25,045 bases of DNA from Cerioporus squamosus (GCA_022592435.1 JABYQS010000396.1:1-25045); one strand, 5' to 3'; positions 9,046 to 20,760 are shown, counted from the first letter of the stretch. Made by a program: numbers and translations. The notes: generated from the sequence alone by a model not told the origin.

Positions 9046-11097
9046 CTACGGAACTGAATGAAGCGGTTCCATGTTGATGATCTGCGAGAATATCTCCAAG
9101 GCTACTTCGGGCTTGAACGCGGGCTGAAGAATCATGACCATGAGCTTGCTTCCGGCGCGTAGAACGGCGGTACTCACCACCTCGTGTCCAGAATCATACA
9201 CCCGCCTACCGACATGACGCATAAGCAGCAGCATATAAAAGCATGTTGAAGAGCAGACTCACGCAAAGCTGAAGTTGTCCACGTTCTGGTAGGCCGCTAC
9301 CGTTCTCCCGTTGATAGTCATGTTCGTGAACGGCGTGCGCGCCAGCCGTTCGCTCCCGTACCAATCCATAGCAGAAATGGACTGGTGAACGCCTACCCAG
9401 TTGCAGCTGCACAGCGGCTCAGTAGGCTGTACTGGTACGGTCGTAGGAAGCTCGGCAACTCACTTGATGTCCGCATCCCCGGCCCAGATCAGTATCTTCA
9501 GCTTCGAGTCCGCGAGGGCGGCCAGTTGCGGAAGGAGCGTACGCGCATCGTCTCCAGTGCGGTTGAATTGGTATGCAACGGGATCCGAGAAGTCAGAGTA
9601 ATTGACCTGTGCACCGATCTTCTGCATGATCGTCGCGTTCTGCAGGAAGCCCACGTAGTACGTCGGCGGCCAGGGATTCGGAGAGGAGGCGTTCTGCCGA
9701 AGGTCGTACTCATCGCGGTAGCCTGCTGCTGGGATCTCGATGTTCGCAAGCTGGAAGAGAACACGTGGAGAAGGCATCAGTGTCTGACGGCAGGAAGAAG
9801 AGCGGCCTGGAGATCGTACGCAGAAGTCGTCCGCCTTCTGGCATATCTCGTTGCTCGCCTCCGTCTCGGCCGAGTAGCATGCTATCATCTGGTCCTGACA
9901 CCCGCCGTCTTCGTAGAACGACTGGTTCATGGCCGCGAGCACCGTGTCGTTCTGAAGTGGACCGTATCCAGGTGCGTCGGTGGCAAAGTCGATGTAAGAC
10001 TCGAACTGGATGAGCGGATCATGCCAGCCACTATGACCGGACGCAATGGTCAGACATGTAGGCCGGAGAGCGTGAACATCTGCAAGACGCACTTGTTGAT
10101 CATGAGCGCGCTGACGTTGATCACCTGGCCGTCCAGCGTCCCGTCAAGGATCTTCGCGTTTTGCTCCTCGAAGTACGCCACAAACTCAGGACCATAGTGA
10201 CCGCCGTAGCTTTCTGTGGCCAAGATGAACCTGCACAACCTGATGAGTACTCGCTATCAGGACGCTAGGTGGTCGTGACGCACTCTCTGCTTTGATACTT
10301 CTCGAACTCTGGATTCTCGAATAACAGCTGGAAGAACGTCCAGATCGGGGGTGCAGCCGCGAAGGTGCTGTTCACGTCAATGGTGCCGTAGGAGAAGCCG
10401 ACACCGATGGGCTGATCGATGTAGATGACTGCAGGAGGTCGTTGACTGTATCAGACATTTGTGCGCTGCACCGGAGCAACCGACGCACCGTTGCTCAGGT
10501 TGTTCCAGCTGTGCTTGTTGAGGTATGTCGTCTGATTATCTGGGTTCACATGACAAGGGCCATTCTCTAAATTGAGCCGTCAGCACATCTACACGTACGG
10601 GCTCCGCCATCCGACTCTGTGTCGGAGATATACCTTGGAACAGTCCGATCATGGACGAGGATCCAGGTCCGCCGTTCAGCCTAAGAAACGATTTCGAGTC
10701 AATAGCATGGTGGGATATATGTCAATGAGTAACGTACCACAACGTGAATGGTGCATCTTCAGGTTCGTTGCGTGCCTCGAAGAACCAGAACCACTATGGA
10801 TGGCTTGTCAGCATTACGGATCTCTGACGATTGGTGATGACTTACCATGGACATGTTCGTGCCGATGTCGAGGTAACCGGACCATTGGTTCACTCCCGGT
10901 GTGGTCTCGCATACCCCGGAGTTGTGCACGTATCGAACTTTCGTGTCGGGCATGATGTTCGACTTGAACTCGGCATAAGGTGTTCCCAGTTCGATCGGCG
11001 CGATCGAGAACCCAGAGACATCTGCGTGAGGCGTGGCTGTCCTGAAGACGGACAGCAAGAACGCGGACACAGTGGAGAGGACAGACAAAAGCTCCAT
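9046..11097 (-). CDS. Secreted serine carboxypeptidase (S10), gene A, 487 aa, 11 exons
   Basis: Exons on the complement: 11097-10846, 10793-10738, 10680-10634, 10566-10489, 10428-10284, 10230-10093, 10030-9820, 9750-9464, 9406-9263, 9205-9178, 9123-9046. All introns are 52-69 nt, begin GT and end AG, and phases add up to 488 codons. The N-terminal [18 protein letters not shown] is a likely signal peptide. Blocks in order are [68 protein letters not shown] and the nucleophile motif [11 protein letters not shown] (Ser200). The acid is Asp403 in AGDADINCNW and the histidine is His460 in SGHEVP, so the triad is intact. S10 enzymes remove C-terminal residues in acidic compartments or outside the cell. 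It is a close paralogue of gene B and keeps one intron that B lacks. Confidence 0.93.
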
Positions 11098-12771
11098 GGC
11101 AGGGCTGTGGGCTGGAGTAACCAACGTCGTCCTCTTTTTGAATGTCACTCGAAACCCCGCGGACGCCCACCACGAGAGCGGTATATCTGAACGTGAAGAA
11201 TGCTCTGCACATATGCTCACGCTCGTGCTGAATGACCGGTGGCGAGATAATGCACTCGGGATCTTAGCCGCTCACATGTCATAAGGAATCGAACTACAAT
11301 CTGTGATTCCCAAGTTGGAGATCAGTGTTCACGTCATGCCACACATGTCGATGACGACTTGAGGAGACGCACCTATAGATCGTACCGTGCGCTAAGTATT
11401 CACGACTCCATCTCGGCTGAGTTGCAGATGCCCAGGGCCTTCAACTCCTGATGCCCCGAACATGAGCCGCACCCCACATCTCTTCCGAGCTTGTGCAGGT
11501 TCCATACAGGCGCTGTGTCACACAGTGGCAGCGATCGCTCGCGGTGCCAAGTTACGGCGCAGCGTGAGCCAACTAACGAACGGCTCCAGAAGAACCGTTG
11601 ACCTACTCAGCTACAACTTGAATTCTTGCGGCCCATTGCCCGCTTAGCTAGCCTGTTCGGATGTGCTTCTGTAGAAGTTCAAACACCAAATCATCACGGG
11701 TGGCTCAACTCTGTTCGACTGGACATCGGAGGAGGAGCAGCCTGTCGGAAGCTGAGAAAGAGAGACTGAACGGAGGAGGTTTGTACCGCGTTCGGCGAAT
11801 ACCGGGTGGCTGAGCGTGAGAAGAAGTTGATACTAGTCCTGTAAGCGCTTCTCGTACTTGTACGTTGCCAGCCGGCACCCTCGCGATACCTTCCGCTCTA
11901 CTGTACAGTCCCGTTATGGTTAGGAAGGTCTGTCTCCATTTCAGTTCTCGTAATATCTGGGGATATCATACTTACACTGCATAGAGGAAAAGAACCCACA
12001 GGCCAAGATGCTCTGGCAGACTCCGCTGCAACCGACTTGAGGCGCGCTCCGAAGGAACTCGACAACTGAGTGCACCAGACCGAGCAACGACGAGCCATAC
12101 CCGCGTGAAAGGTAGACATGAAGAAGGGTGACCCATTCTGTCTACAGTACACCGAGGGCAGCGGCAAAGTCTGAACTTCGGTTACGTCCATCTCCTGAGC
12201 GTTACAGGCTGCAGTATGGCGCTGAACTGGAATTCTCATTGAGTTCGCCGCTTTCCAGCACGCACCCTCTGAACGTAGAGCAGAGTTCAATGAGCTTGTT
12301 ACTGACCACATGTCCGCATGCCCGCCGCACCTCGGGTCAGCTGCGCTTCAGTCTTCCAGCAACGCCGTTGCAGCTGTCGACACCCGGCGCCACTAATGGG
12401 CAGGTGAGTACGAGAGTTTCGCAAAGTTCAATGGAAGGCATGGTGCATGACCATGGAGTTCGACAGCTTCACTGTAGCAGTGACATTTCGAGGGTGCGTC
12501 TAAGCATCATATCGGCGTGTGGACCGGACATCGCACTCTACCTCGGACGTCTCACGCAGTACTACTTACTGATACATGACGCATACGGGGATGAATCTGC
12601 AACCCATCCAGTGACCACAGCCCAACTTTATGAGTATATATACCACGGCATTGGGTGCGCCCAAGAGATCAGTGACGACAAGGCGGCATCCCCCAACTCT
12701 CAGTTGTCGTAAACCGTCAGTTTCAAAGTGAGACTATTCACATTATATATTCTGATCGAAGTCGTTTCTAG
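11098..12771. other. Long intergenic region, gene content unclear
   Basis: 1.67 kb between divergent carboxypeptidase A and the PSD-like gene. The longest frame is 12128-12712 (+, 194 aa), which shows no motif I recognise, and frames of similar length overlap it on the other strand, so I do not call a gene. A TATATATA stretch (12635-12642) and a second AT-rich patch (12743-12750) precede the PSD-like ATG. Confidence 0.45.
12635..12642 (+). promoter_or_regulatory. TATA-like element upstream of the PSD-like gene
   Basis: TATATATA about 130 nt before the ATG at 12772. The CTAG directly before that ATG could also be an intron acceptor in the 5' UTR. Confidence 0.3.
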
Positions 12772-14108
12772 ATGCCTATGTCGTACCAGCAACGTATCGC
12801 ATCCGACCCGCAGTACCGCGGCGTCCCGCCGGGTATGCTCATCCTCCATCGCTTCGGCGGATGGCTCCCGAGGGATCATCGCGTGCTGGAGAAGTGGCTC
12901 AGCAAGCGCATCACGACGATCGACGAACGTCACAAGAAGGGTACCAAGGTCGCCCTCGACCCCGTCCTCCAACAGTTCAAGACGGTCATCGAGACTGACC
13001 CTGCCATCTACATGGGCTTCCACGAGATGTTCACCCAAGTCCCCGACAAACCGCCTTACGACAAGGATCCCACGGGCAAGCCGCAGGTATGCTATCTCCT
13101 TTCACGAGTGCGGTCATCGAGCTGACTGGACGCTGGCAGGTTCGCGACTACAAGCTGATGCTCGAGCTCTTCAACGAGATCATCAAGAAGGCCCCGGAAT
13201 GGGAGGATGACGGTCTCGTCGGCTTCCCTGTCAACGCTATCATCGATTGGCCGATGGGCACCCCTGCCGGCTTCTCCATGTTCACGAACGACGATGTCAA
13301 CCAGCAGTTCAAGAACATGTTCGACGTCTGGGTCAAGTTCCTCACCTCTCTCGACTCACGCTACGTGATCCCTGACTGGATCCCCCACCTTCCGAACTTC
13401 ACCGACCTCTACGTGTGCGACCCCCAGGACCCGTACTACGGCTACCAGTCGTGGGACGACTTCTTCACGCGCAGGTTCAAGGATGGCGTGCGCCCGGTTG
13501 ATCCGGACGATAACACCATCACGAGCGCGTGCGAGTCTGCGTTCCTCGCGCGTGTGCCCAACGTCAAGGAGCGCGACCAGTTCTGGTTGAAGGGCCAGCC
13601 GTACTCGCTCGCGGACATCCTCGACTACAACACCACGTACGTCGACCAGTTCGCCAACGGGACCGTCTACCAGGCCTTCCTCTCCGCGACCAAGTACCAC
13701 CGCTGGCACAGCCCCGTGAACGGCGTCATCGAGGACGTCTTCAACGTCCCCGGAACGTACTACGCCGAGTCTCCTACGGCAGGCTTCGACCCGTCCGCTC
13801 CCGACTTGTCGCAGGCGTTCATCACTGCCATGGCAGCGCGCGCCATCATCTACATCCGCTCCACGTCCTCCGCGATCGGCCTCGTGTGCCTCGTGGCGGT
13901 CGGGATGTCCGAGGTGTCTTCCTGCGAGGTCACCGTGCAGAAGGGACAGACGGTGAAGAAGGGCGACCAGATCGGGATGTTCCATTTCGGAGGGTCTACC
14001 CACTGCCTCATCTTCACACCCGACGCTCAGGCGAAGCTCCAGTTTGTCGCTCGCGAGCAGCACGACGACGTCCTGCTCAACGAGGTCATCGCGAACGTCG
14101 TTGGGTGA
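12772..14108 (+). CDS. Phosphatidylserine decarboxylase-family (PsiD-like) decarboxylase, 427 aa
   Basis: Structure: join(12772..13086, 13140..14108), with one 53-nt phase-0 intron. The N-terminal region (about 25-175) matches the PSD-associated domain found in soluble fungal members: LILHRFGGWLPRDH, IYMGFHEMF, GFPVNAIIDWPMGTPAGF. The catalytic part follows, with YYGYQSWDDFFTRRF (205-218), SACES (234-238), YHRWHSPVNG (291-300, with the conserved His) and FHFGGSTHCLIF. By family rule, self-cleavage before Ser391 in GGST makes the pyruvoyl cofactor. There is no membrane segment or mitochondrial leader, unlike true Psd1/Psd2. This architecture is that of the group containing L-tryptophan decarboxylase PsiD of Psilocybe. 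Substrate could be an aromatic amino acid, but that is inference. No psilocybin-type partner genes lie nearby. Confidence 0.88.
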
Positions 14109-15404
14109 TGGGTTTCCGCTATCGTCTCTGTTGTACTTGTATCCCACCGAGCTCGCCCGAAGTATCCGCTCTGCGACAGAAAGCCCAGAATCTGCACGTT
14201 TTCGCCTTAGTACCTTGTATCTCCTACATCTGCAACAATATATCGACGTGTCTCCGCATTGAATTTGAGCATTATTCGTGACACTTAGGTCTCGGCCTGG
14301 TATGGTTTTGCCATATGGGTGTTGTTTTACAGCTATCACCAGAATGAATGCCCGACACGCGAAAGCGCGCATGTCGCGCGAGCAAATCCAGGAAAGCCAG
14401 AAAATTCCCCGCAGGCCCGTAAGGGCTCAAAACTTGAGGACATCAATTATAGCACTCTATACTCCTTGTCCACGAAGTTTGGACTGTCTTACGCTGGTCT
14501 AAAGGATGTTTGAGCTCGAGCATGTAGGACCAAGAGTCCACGTCTACGGGCGCTCACAAGATGCACAGCCCCTCTCGTGTGTAGCGCCCGTAGACGTGGA
14601 CTCTTCGTAGGTCTTGGCCACCTTCAATCCGCCAAGGCCGCCGCCTCAAGCTTGACGCGTTGACGACCTACCACCACCATGGAGGATGGAACACGGTTTA
14701 CGCTCCCTCGTCAGTCCTCCTACATTTCCACTGAGTCATCGGAATATTTTTTTCTCTGGAGCTGCGCGTCAACAGCGTGCCGCAAGCTCCGTACTTACTC
14801 CCAACGCCCGTGACGTGGCACTGCTTTGTATCAGGTGTGGTCAACGTAGATAGCCGAGCGCATGCTGCTACTATGAAAGCTCAGCGACCTCTCAAGCTCA
14901 ACGATGACGATGACGTCAAGTATCCTCCGTGACAGGCGGAAGGAAAGGCCTGCTAGCATCGGTGGCAAGTTGTCTCAACTTCGAGTCCGTGACTGACTTA
15001 TTTGCCTTCGAAGCGCTGCAGCCATCCGAACAGTCGCTGCACTAAGCAGGCAAGCACCACGACTTATGTCTCTGCTCGCTACAGCTACGTCTTAACGGCT
15101 CCCTGGGGTGCCACTTGTGCGTATCCTCCATGGCGAGGCATCGAAGTAAGCCAAGTATGGCTATGACTTGGAGCTCGATGTAGGCGACGGACGAGCAAGC
15201 TACCGAACACCTTCGATGCTGCTTCCCCGCTTGGAACTGACAAACGCATGGATACTCCATGAGAACTGTCAGCGCACACGAAGAGCACGGGTTCGAAGCG
15301 ATCCAGCGGTGCGCCAGTCGTGGCCCCAACCTTGCCCATAAACCCCTGCGCCGGCCTGAACCAGAGCAACTGCCCGACCACTTTTCTCCTCCATCGTGAA
15401 CGGC
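14109..15404. other. Intergenic region with a strong hairpin
   Basis: 1.3 kb between the PSD-like gene and carboxypeptidase C. Apart from the 23-bp inverted repeat at 14532-14605 I see no gene-like structure. Short frames on both strands lack motifs. Confidence 0.45.
14532..14605. repeat. Perfect 23-bp inverted repeat, 28-nt loop
   Basis: Arms 14532-14554 and 14583-14605 are exact reverse complements, beginning AAGAGTCCACG and ending CGTGGACTCTT. A 5-nt direct repeat GTAGG sits just outside on both sides (14524-14528 and 14607-14611), which could be a target-site duplication of a tiny foldback element. The structure could also be a small-RNA precursor or a terminator-like hairpin. Confidence 0.7.
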
Positions 15405-17745
15405 ATGCTTTTACGCAATCTGTTGTTGATCCTGTCCGCCGTGCTCGTCAGCCAGGCCATATCGCCTGCGGAGCTGCACGCAGGGCAAGATCAGCTCAAG
15501 GCCCAGTTCCCCGCAGGGATCCCCCTGTTGAGCGGCGACTCAGAGAATACGGGTGCAAGGAGCCAGAAGAACATCACTTTCAAGAACCCCCGCGCTTCTG
15601 GTACGACTCCAAGCTTCTCGCACACCCTTGAACCTTGCTCACCGGGCTTCGTCGAACTGCATGGGTTACTTACTCTATAGAGTTCTGGGTGAATGGAACG
15701 AGCATTCCCGATGTCAACTGGGACATCGGCGACAGCTGGGCGGGGCTCCTACCTATCAGCAGCGACCCGAACGAGACCCGCAAGGTGCGTCGTGCCACTT
15801 CTCTCAGCGAACGCCGCCCTGAGGCTACTGCCGAGATTCGAGCACTCACGTCTCTTGTAATAGCTCTTTTTCTGGTTCTTCCCACCCGGTCCGCAAGGCA
15901 GCCTTGATGACCTCATTTTCTGGTAGGCTCTCGCTCGCTCCCTCGGTACGTGACAAGCTGACCCGGCGCTGGCATGCAGGACGAATGGCGGCCCAGGCTG
16001 TTCCTCCCTCGAAGGCGTCCTGCAGGAGAACGGGGTGAGTGCGCGTCTCTGCTCTTGGTACTCTCACAAGCACTGATTCTTTGCTTTCGCGCAGCCGTTC
16101 CAATGGGCGTGGGGCACAGCGCATCCGACACAAAACCAGTACAGTTGGACGAACTTATCTAGCGTCCTGTATCTTGAACAGCCTGTTGGCACCGGCTTCT
16201 CCCAAGGCACTGCGACGGCTGAGGTGAGTTCGCTTTGTCTTGCACAAGTGCAGTGAGGAGTATAACTGCTAACCGAACTTGTACTTGCAGAACGAGGACG
16301 ACATCGCCGAGCAAATCGTGATGTTCTTGCAACAGTTCCTCGAAGTGTTCTCTGAACTGAAAAGCAAGAAGCTATATCTATCCGGTGAAAGTGTAAGGTC
16401 CTTCCGATCCGTTGGTTGCTTTAAACATTGACATAGCCCACAGTACTCAGGGATGTACGTTCCGTGTAAGTCGACATATGGACATGGGACGAGTGCGCTA
16501 CTGAGTTGCGGTCAGACCTCGCGAACTACATCTACGAGAACCCCGAAGAGCTCGATCTCGACCTTCAAGGAATTTTCATTGCTGATCGTAAGTGCTCCTA
16601 TGTACTGTCTCAACGTTGCGTCGAGCTTACATTCTATCGCACAGCTGTTCTCGGCTGGAATGTTACTCAGCAGCAAATCCCCGCGGTCGACTTCGTGCAC
16701 AAGTACGATCCTGTCTTTTCTCTCAAGTGAGTCCGAGTCTCTTCTCCGACTACGCTGCTCGCACTTGCTGACTTCTCTCAGTCGCACTTTTATGGCCGAG
16801 ATCGACGCTGTCGCTGCGCGGTGCGGATACGCTGACTATGTCAGCACATATGTGACCTATCCACCCCGAGGCCCTCTTCCGCTTCCCGGCAACAGAACAG
16901 ATTATGACGAGGGATGCAATGTCTGGGAGATGATCCTCAACGCGACGCTCATCGTCAACCCCGGGTTCAACTACTACCGGATCTTCGACAACGTACGTAT
17001 ACCTCCAAAATACCAGCAGACGTATCACTGACACCCCAGCGACTCCGTAGTGGCCGATACTGTGGGATGTCCTTGGCTACCCGACCGGCGACACCTTCAT
17101 GCCGCAGTCCCCAATCTACTTCAACCGTACAGATGTCAAGCGAGCGATACACGTCCCCGTCGACGCGAACTGGAACGCCTGCACCGAGAGCAGCACGGAT
17201 GTCTTCCCCACCGGGGACGCCTCGCTTCCCCCTGCGCTCACAGTCCTCCCGAATGTCATCGAGAAGAGCGCTCGGACCGTCATCGCCCACGGCCTCGCGG
17301 ACTACGTCCTCATTGCGGAGGGTGCCCGTATCGTCCTTCAGAACATGACTTGTACGTCGCGCGACGCTCACTCAGCAAACGCGATCGATCACGCTGACCG
17401 CTGTGCGTGCAGGGGGCGGGCTGCAAGGTTTCCAGACTCCCATTGAGCCCGACAGCTTTGTCGTCGACGGGAAGGGGGCGCTCGGGACGACTCACACCGA
17501 GCGGGGTCTGACCTACTACGAGGTCGCCCTTAGCGGACACATGTAAGTGCTACGACGCTTGCTTGCAGCTCCTTTTCGAGACGTACTGACCGGATGGTGC
17601 TCATGTTCCAGGATCCCGCAGTTCTCTCCTTGGGTGAGTCCACTGCGTCGTATCATGGCTGTGGGGATGTGCTGACGATCGTCGGGTTCTTCAGTCTGCG
17701 TTCCAGATCATGCAGTACCTCATGGGCTTCAGGGAGACGCCTTGA
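15405..17745 (+). CDS. Secreted serine carboxypeptidase (S10), gene C, 511 aa, 14 exons
   Basis: Exons: 15405-15600, 15681-15784, 15864-15922, 15980-16034, 16095-16223, 16291-16392, 16444-16465, 16516-16587, 16645-16726, 16782-16992, 17051-17351, 17413-17542, 17612-17633, 17695-17745. Phases sum to 512 codons. The ATG at 15405 starts a signal peptide (MLLRNLLLILSAVLVSQA); an in-frame GTG nine bases earlier is not used. Blocks are [65 protein letters not shown], then the nucleophile GES|YSGMYVP (Ser215), Asp428 in HGLADYVLIAEG and His487 in SGHMIPQFSPW. The triad is intact. It belongs to a different S10 branch from A and B. It has two 22-nt exons, and an intron falls directly after the catalytic serine codon. 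Confidence 0.93.
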
Positions 17746-18166
17746 AGAAGCACGGCAACCATATACTAAGTAGTAGGAGCCAGTAGGCAAGAGGGGAGTC
17801 GGACAGCGGAGAGTGGGTTCGGCGTGAGGTTTCTTGATACATGATCGAAGATTTGTCGATTGAAAGTTAAGCGAGTGTGTCGAATGCGAAGATTGATCGT
17901 GGCATAGTCGGTCCCGGCGGGGCCAACGCGCTCATGGGCAAGCTCGTATGCCCAAAGGAACTCTCTTTGAGCGGATAACGACTGTCCTCAGCATGCATGG
18001 CGGACGTTGATAAGAAACAAGGCGCGTATTCGATGCGTTCACGAGACTGCGCCTTCCACTCTCAATTCGAGGCATTGAGGCCGATAATGAGGCGACATCC
18101 ACGTACTACTACCTGCGTGCAGAAGCACGAGGCAACACCTGTGTCCTGCAGTGTCTCCGAGCAGCA
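17746..18166. other. Convergent 3' intergenic region
   Basis: 421 bp between the 3' ends of carboxypeptidases C and B. No gene is recognised; it should hold both polyadenylation regions. Confidence 0.5.
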
Positions 18167-20178
18167 TCACGGTACCGAATGCAGCTGCTCCTTGCGGATG
18201 ATCTGGGAGAATATCTCGAACGCAGCTGCAGGTTGGAACGCAGGCTGTGGGCGCTGTCGTCAGCACCGACCTTCCATCTCGGGGAAAGGCAGCGATATTC
18301 GCGACTTACCACCTCATGGCCTGCTTGGAACACCCGTCTGCGAAACAGCAATATGTCAGACCCGCGTACTTCCAGTGCAGATCACAATAGAGGGCACTCA
18401 CGCGAAGGAGAAGTTGTCCACGTTCTGGATAGCCGCCACGGCGCTCCCGTTGATGGTCATGTTCGTGAACGGCGTGTTGTGCAGCGTCTCGTTCCCGTAC
18501 CAGTCCATCGCGAGCACGGACGCATGCCCGCCCAACCAGTTGCAGCTGCACATCCACAACTCAGCACTCAGCACCTCGTGCGCTCACTTCGTCCCTAGGG
18601 GGCACCACTCACTTGATGTCCGCGTCGCCCGCCCAGATCAGGATCTTCATCCGCGCGTTCGCGAGCGCCGCCAGCTGCGGCAGGAGCGTCCGCGCGTCGT
18701 CGCCCGTGCGGCTGAACTGGTTCCCAACCGGGTTCGAGCACTCCGAGTACCGCGCCTGCGCGCCGATCTTCTGCATGACCGTCGCGTTCCGCAGGAAGGT
18801 GACGTAGAACTCGGGCGGGAAGGGGTTCGGGGACGACGCGTTCTGCCGCAGGTCGTCCGAGTCGCGGTCGCCTACTGCCGGGGCGAACAGGTTGTCGATC
18901 TGCCAAGGACGCAACCACGCAGCCAGGTCAGGTCAGGTCTGCGAGCTTGTGCTCGAGGTGAGAATAAGCGCGCGTACACAGAAGTCGTCTGCCTGGCGGC
19001 AGATCTGGTTGCTCTCCGCCGTCTCGCCTGCAGCGTAGCACGCGAGCTCCTGGTCCCGGCACCCGCCCGCTTCGAAGAATGACTTGTTCATGGCGGCAAG
19101 CACATCGTCACTCTGCAATTGGCCATATCCAGGGGCAAACGTCGCAAAGTCGAGGTAAGCCTCGTTCTGAATCAGCGGGTCGTACCATCCACTGCAGACG
19201 GGGGTTAACGAGAGTGCGTCAGAGAAAGCTGCGGATAACGTACTTGTTGATCATGAGCGCGCTGACGTTCAGGAGCTCGCCTTGTAGCGTCCCGTTGAGT
19301 ATCTGGGCGTTCTGCTCGTCGAAGAAGGTGACAAATTCGGGACCGTAGTGTCCGCCGTAACTCTCTGTGGCGAATATGAACCTATGCATGCCGATAAGCA
19401 GTCAGCGCCGGCTCGTACAGTACGCCCAATCGTCACTCACTCTCGGCTCTCATACTTGGCGAACTCCTGACTCTCGAAGAGCAGCTGGAAAGCCGTCCAT
19501 ATAGCTGGCGCCGCGGCGAACGTGCTGTTCACGTCGACGGTTCCGAAGGAGAACCCGGTGCCTATGGGCTGGTCAATGTAGATGACTACACAGGGTTGTC
19601 GTGTGCGTCAGCGCTCGGCGTGATACGGCGAGGAGGACGCACTGTTGCTCAGGTTATTCCAGCTGAAGGGGTTGAGGACCGTTGTCTGACCATCGGGGTT
19701 CACCTGACAGGGCCCATGTTCTGTGCGTGTCGTATCGGTCCCTGTTGAGAAAGATAAAGCATAAACAAGGAATACGGACCTTGGAAAAGCCCGATCATGG
19801 ACGAGCATCCGGGTCCCCCATTCAGCCAGAGGGTGAACGGCGCAGTCTCGGGCTCCTGTCGGGCTTCAAAGAACCAGAACCACTGTTCTCATTTTTGATA
19901 AGCGGCACAAAGAGCGAGAAGCTGGATATGCTCACCATCGACATGTTCGTGCCAATGTCAATGTAGCCTGACAGTTGGTTTACGCCCGGTGTCGTCTCGC
20001 ATACCCCGGAGTTCCGCACGAAGCGCAGCGCAGTGTCGTTCAAAATGTTGGACTTGAACTGAACGAGCGGTGTCGCATGTTCGAGGGGTGCTAAAGAGCC
20101 CTCTATAGTATCTGCACGAGACACGACGGTTCCGAGGACAGCAGGTATGACACTCGCGAGAGTACCCAGGAGCTTCAT
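18167..20178 (-). CDS. Secreted serine carboxypeptidase (S10), gene B, 485 aa, 10 exons
   Basis: Exons on the complement: 20178-19936, 19882-19780, 19720-19643, 19585-19441, 19381-19244, 19191-18978, 18899-18613, 18545-18402, 18337-18310, 18244-18167. Phases sum to 486 codons. The protein parallels gene A throughout: signal-like [99 protein letters not shown] (Ser197), AGDADINCNW (Asp401), AGHEVP (His458). The triad is intact. Nine introns sit at the same positions as in gene A. The intron that splits the tryptophan codon before LNGGPG in gene A (and at the matching place in gene C) is absent here. Asn and Asp replace other residues along the chain, but no key residue is lost. Confidence 0.93.
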
Positions 20179-20237
20179 GGTGACGGAAAAGGACTGAGTG
20201 GAGCACACCTGGACGCCGTCCGTCAGCTTTGCCTCGC

Positions 20238-20248
20238 ATATATATATA
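20238..20248 (-). promoter_or_regulatory. TATA box of carboxypeptidase B
   Basis: An 11-nt alternating AT run lies 60 nt upstream of the ATG at 20178, a good distance for a fungal TATA box with a short 5' UTR. Confidence 0.5.
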
Positions 20249-20760
20249 GAGAGACATCACCGATACGCACCAGCGCGCGGGAGGGCGGCACGCCTTCCTG
20301 CAGGCGATTGCTGTACACTTTATATACGCATTCGCGCATGAGCCATCATGAATGGGACGCGCGATAGTACCACGCTGTGCAACGCCAAACTTTTCCAGGA
20401 TCCACTGTCATGGGTATGAGAAGCCCGCAGTGCTGCATGGAGAGTGGTTCTGAAATAGAATATCCAGTCAGGGAAGGCAGGTCACGCAAGGGGAGGTTGG
20501 AACACACCGATAAGCCGTCTCCATCGTGTCCGCGCCGGGTAGGAAACGGTACTACGAGGAGATCTATACCTCCCTAGTGCAGATGAAGCAATACATTCAT
20601 ATGCAAGTTTCTTGCGGCTTGTATGTGCATGCACGATAGCAGATTATGTGTTCTGTATGCTCGCTGGCAGTCGACTAATATGTAGTGGGAGAGGTGAAAG
20701 TACCTAGGCGCTCAGAATGATCCGGTTGCTGAGGCGGATCTGCAACATTCACACGCTCAG

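Noticed and set aside
9385..10197. Plus-strand frame of 270 codons over carboxypeptidase A
   Set aside because: Antisense shadow of exons with an intact S10 triad.
12128..12712. 194-codon plus-strand frame in the spacer before the PSD-like gene
   Set aside because: No domain, no splice or promoter support, and frames of similar length occur on the other strand. A lineage-specific gene cannot be fully excluded.
12772..14108. Part of a psilocybin-type gene cluster
   Set aside because: Only the decarboxylase resembles such a cluster. No methyltransferase, kinase or P450 lies in the window.
13356..14372. Long minus-strand open frame (338 codons) opposite the PSD-like gene
   Set aside because: Codon-bias shadow of a GC-rich coding strand; the product is a low-complexity Arg/Val/Asp-rich string with no motif.
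15285..15310. GGTTCGAA-like T-loop motif suggesting a tRNA
   Set aside because: No matching acceptor, D or anticodon stems could be placed around it.
17997..19082. Long plus-strand open frame (361 codons) over carboxypeptidase B
   Set aside because: It runs antisense through several well-supported exons and introns of gene B and has no recognisable domain.
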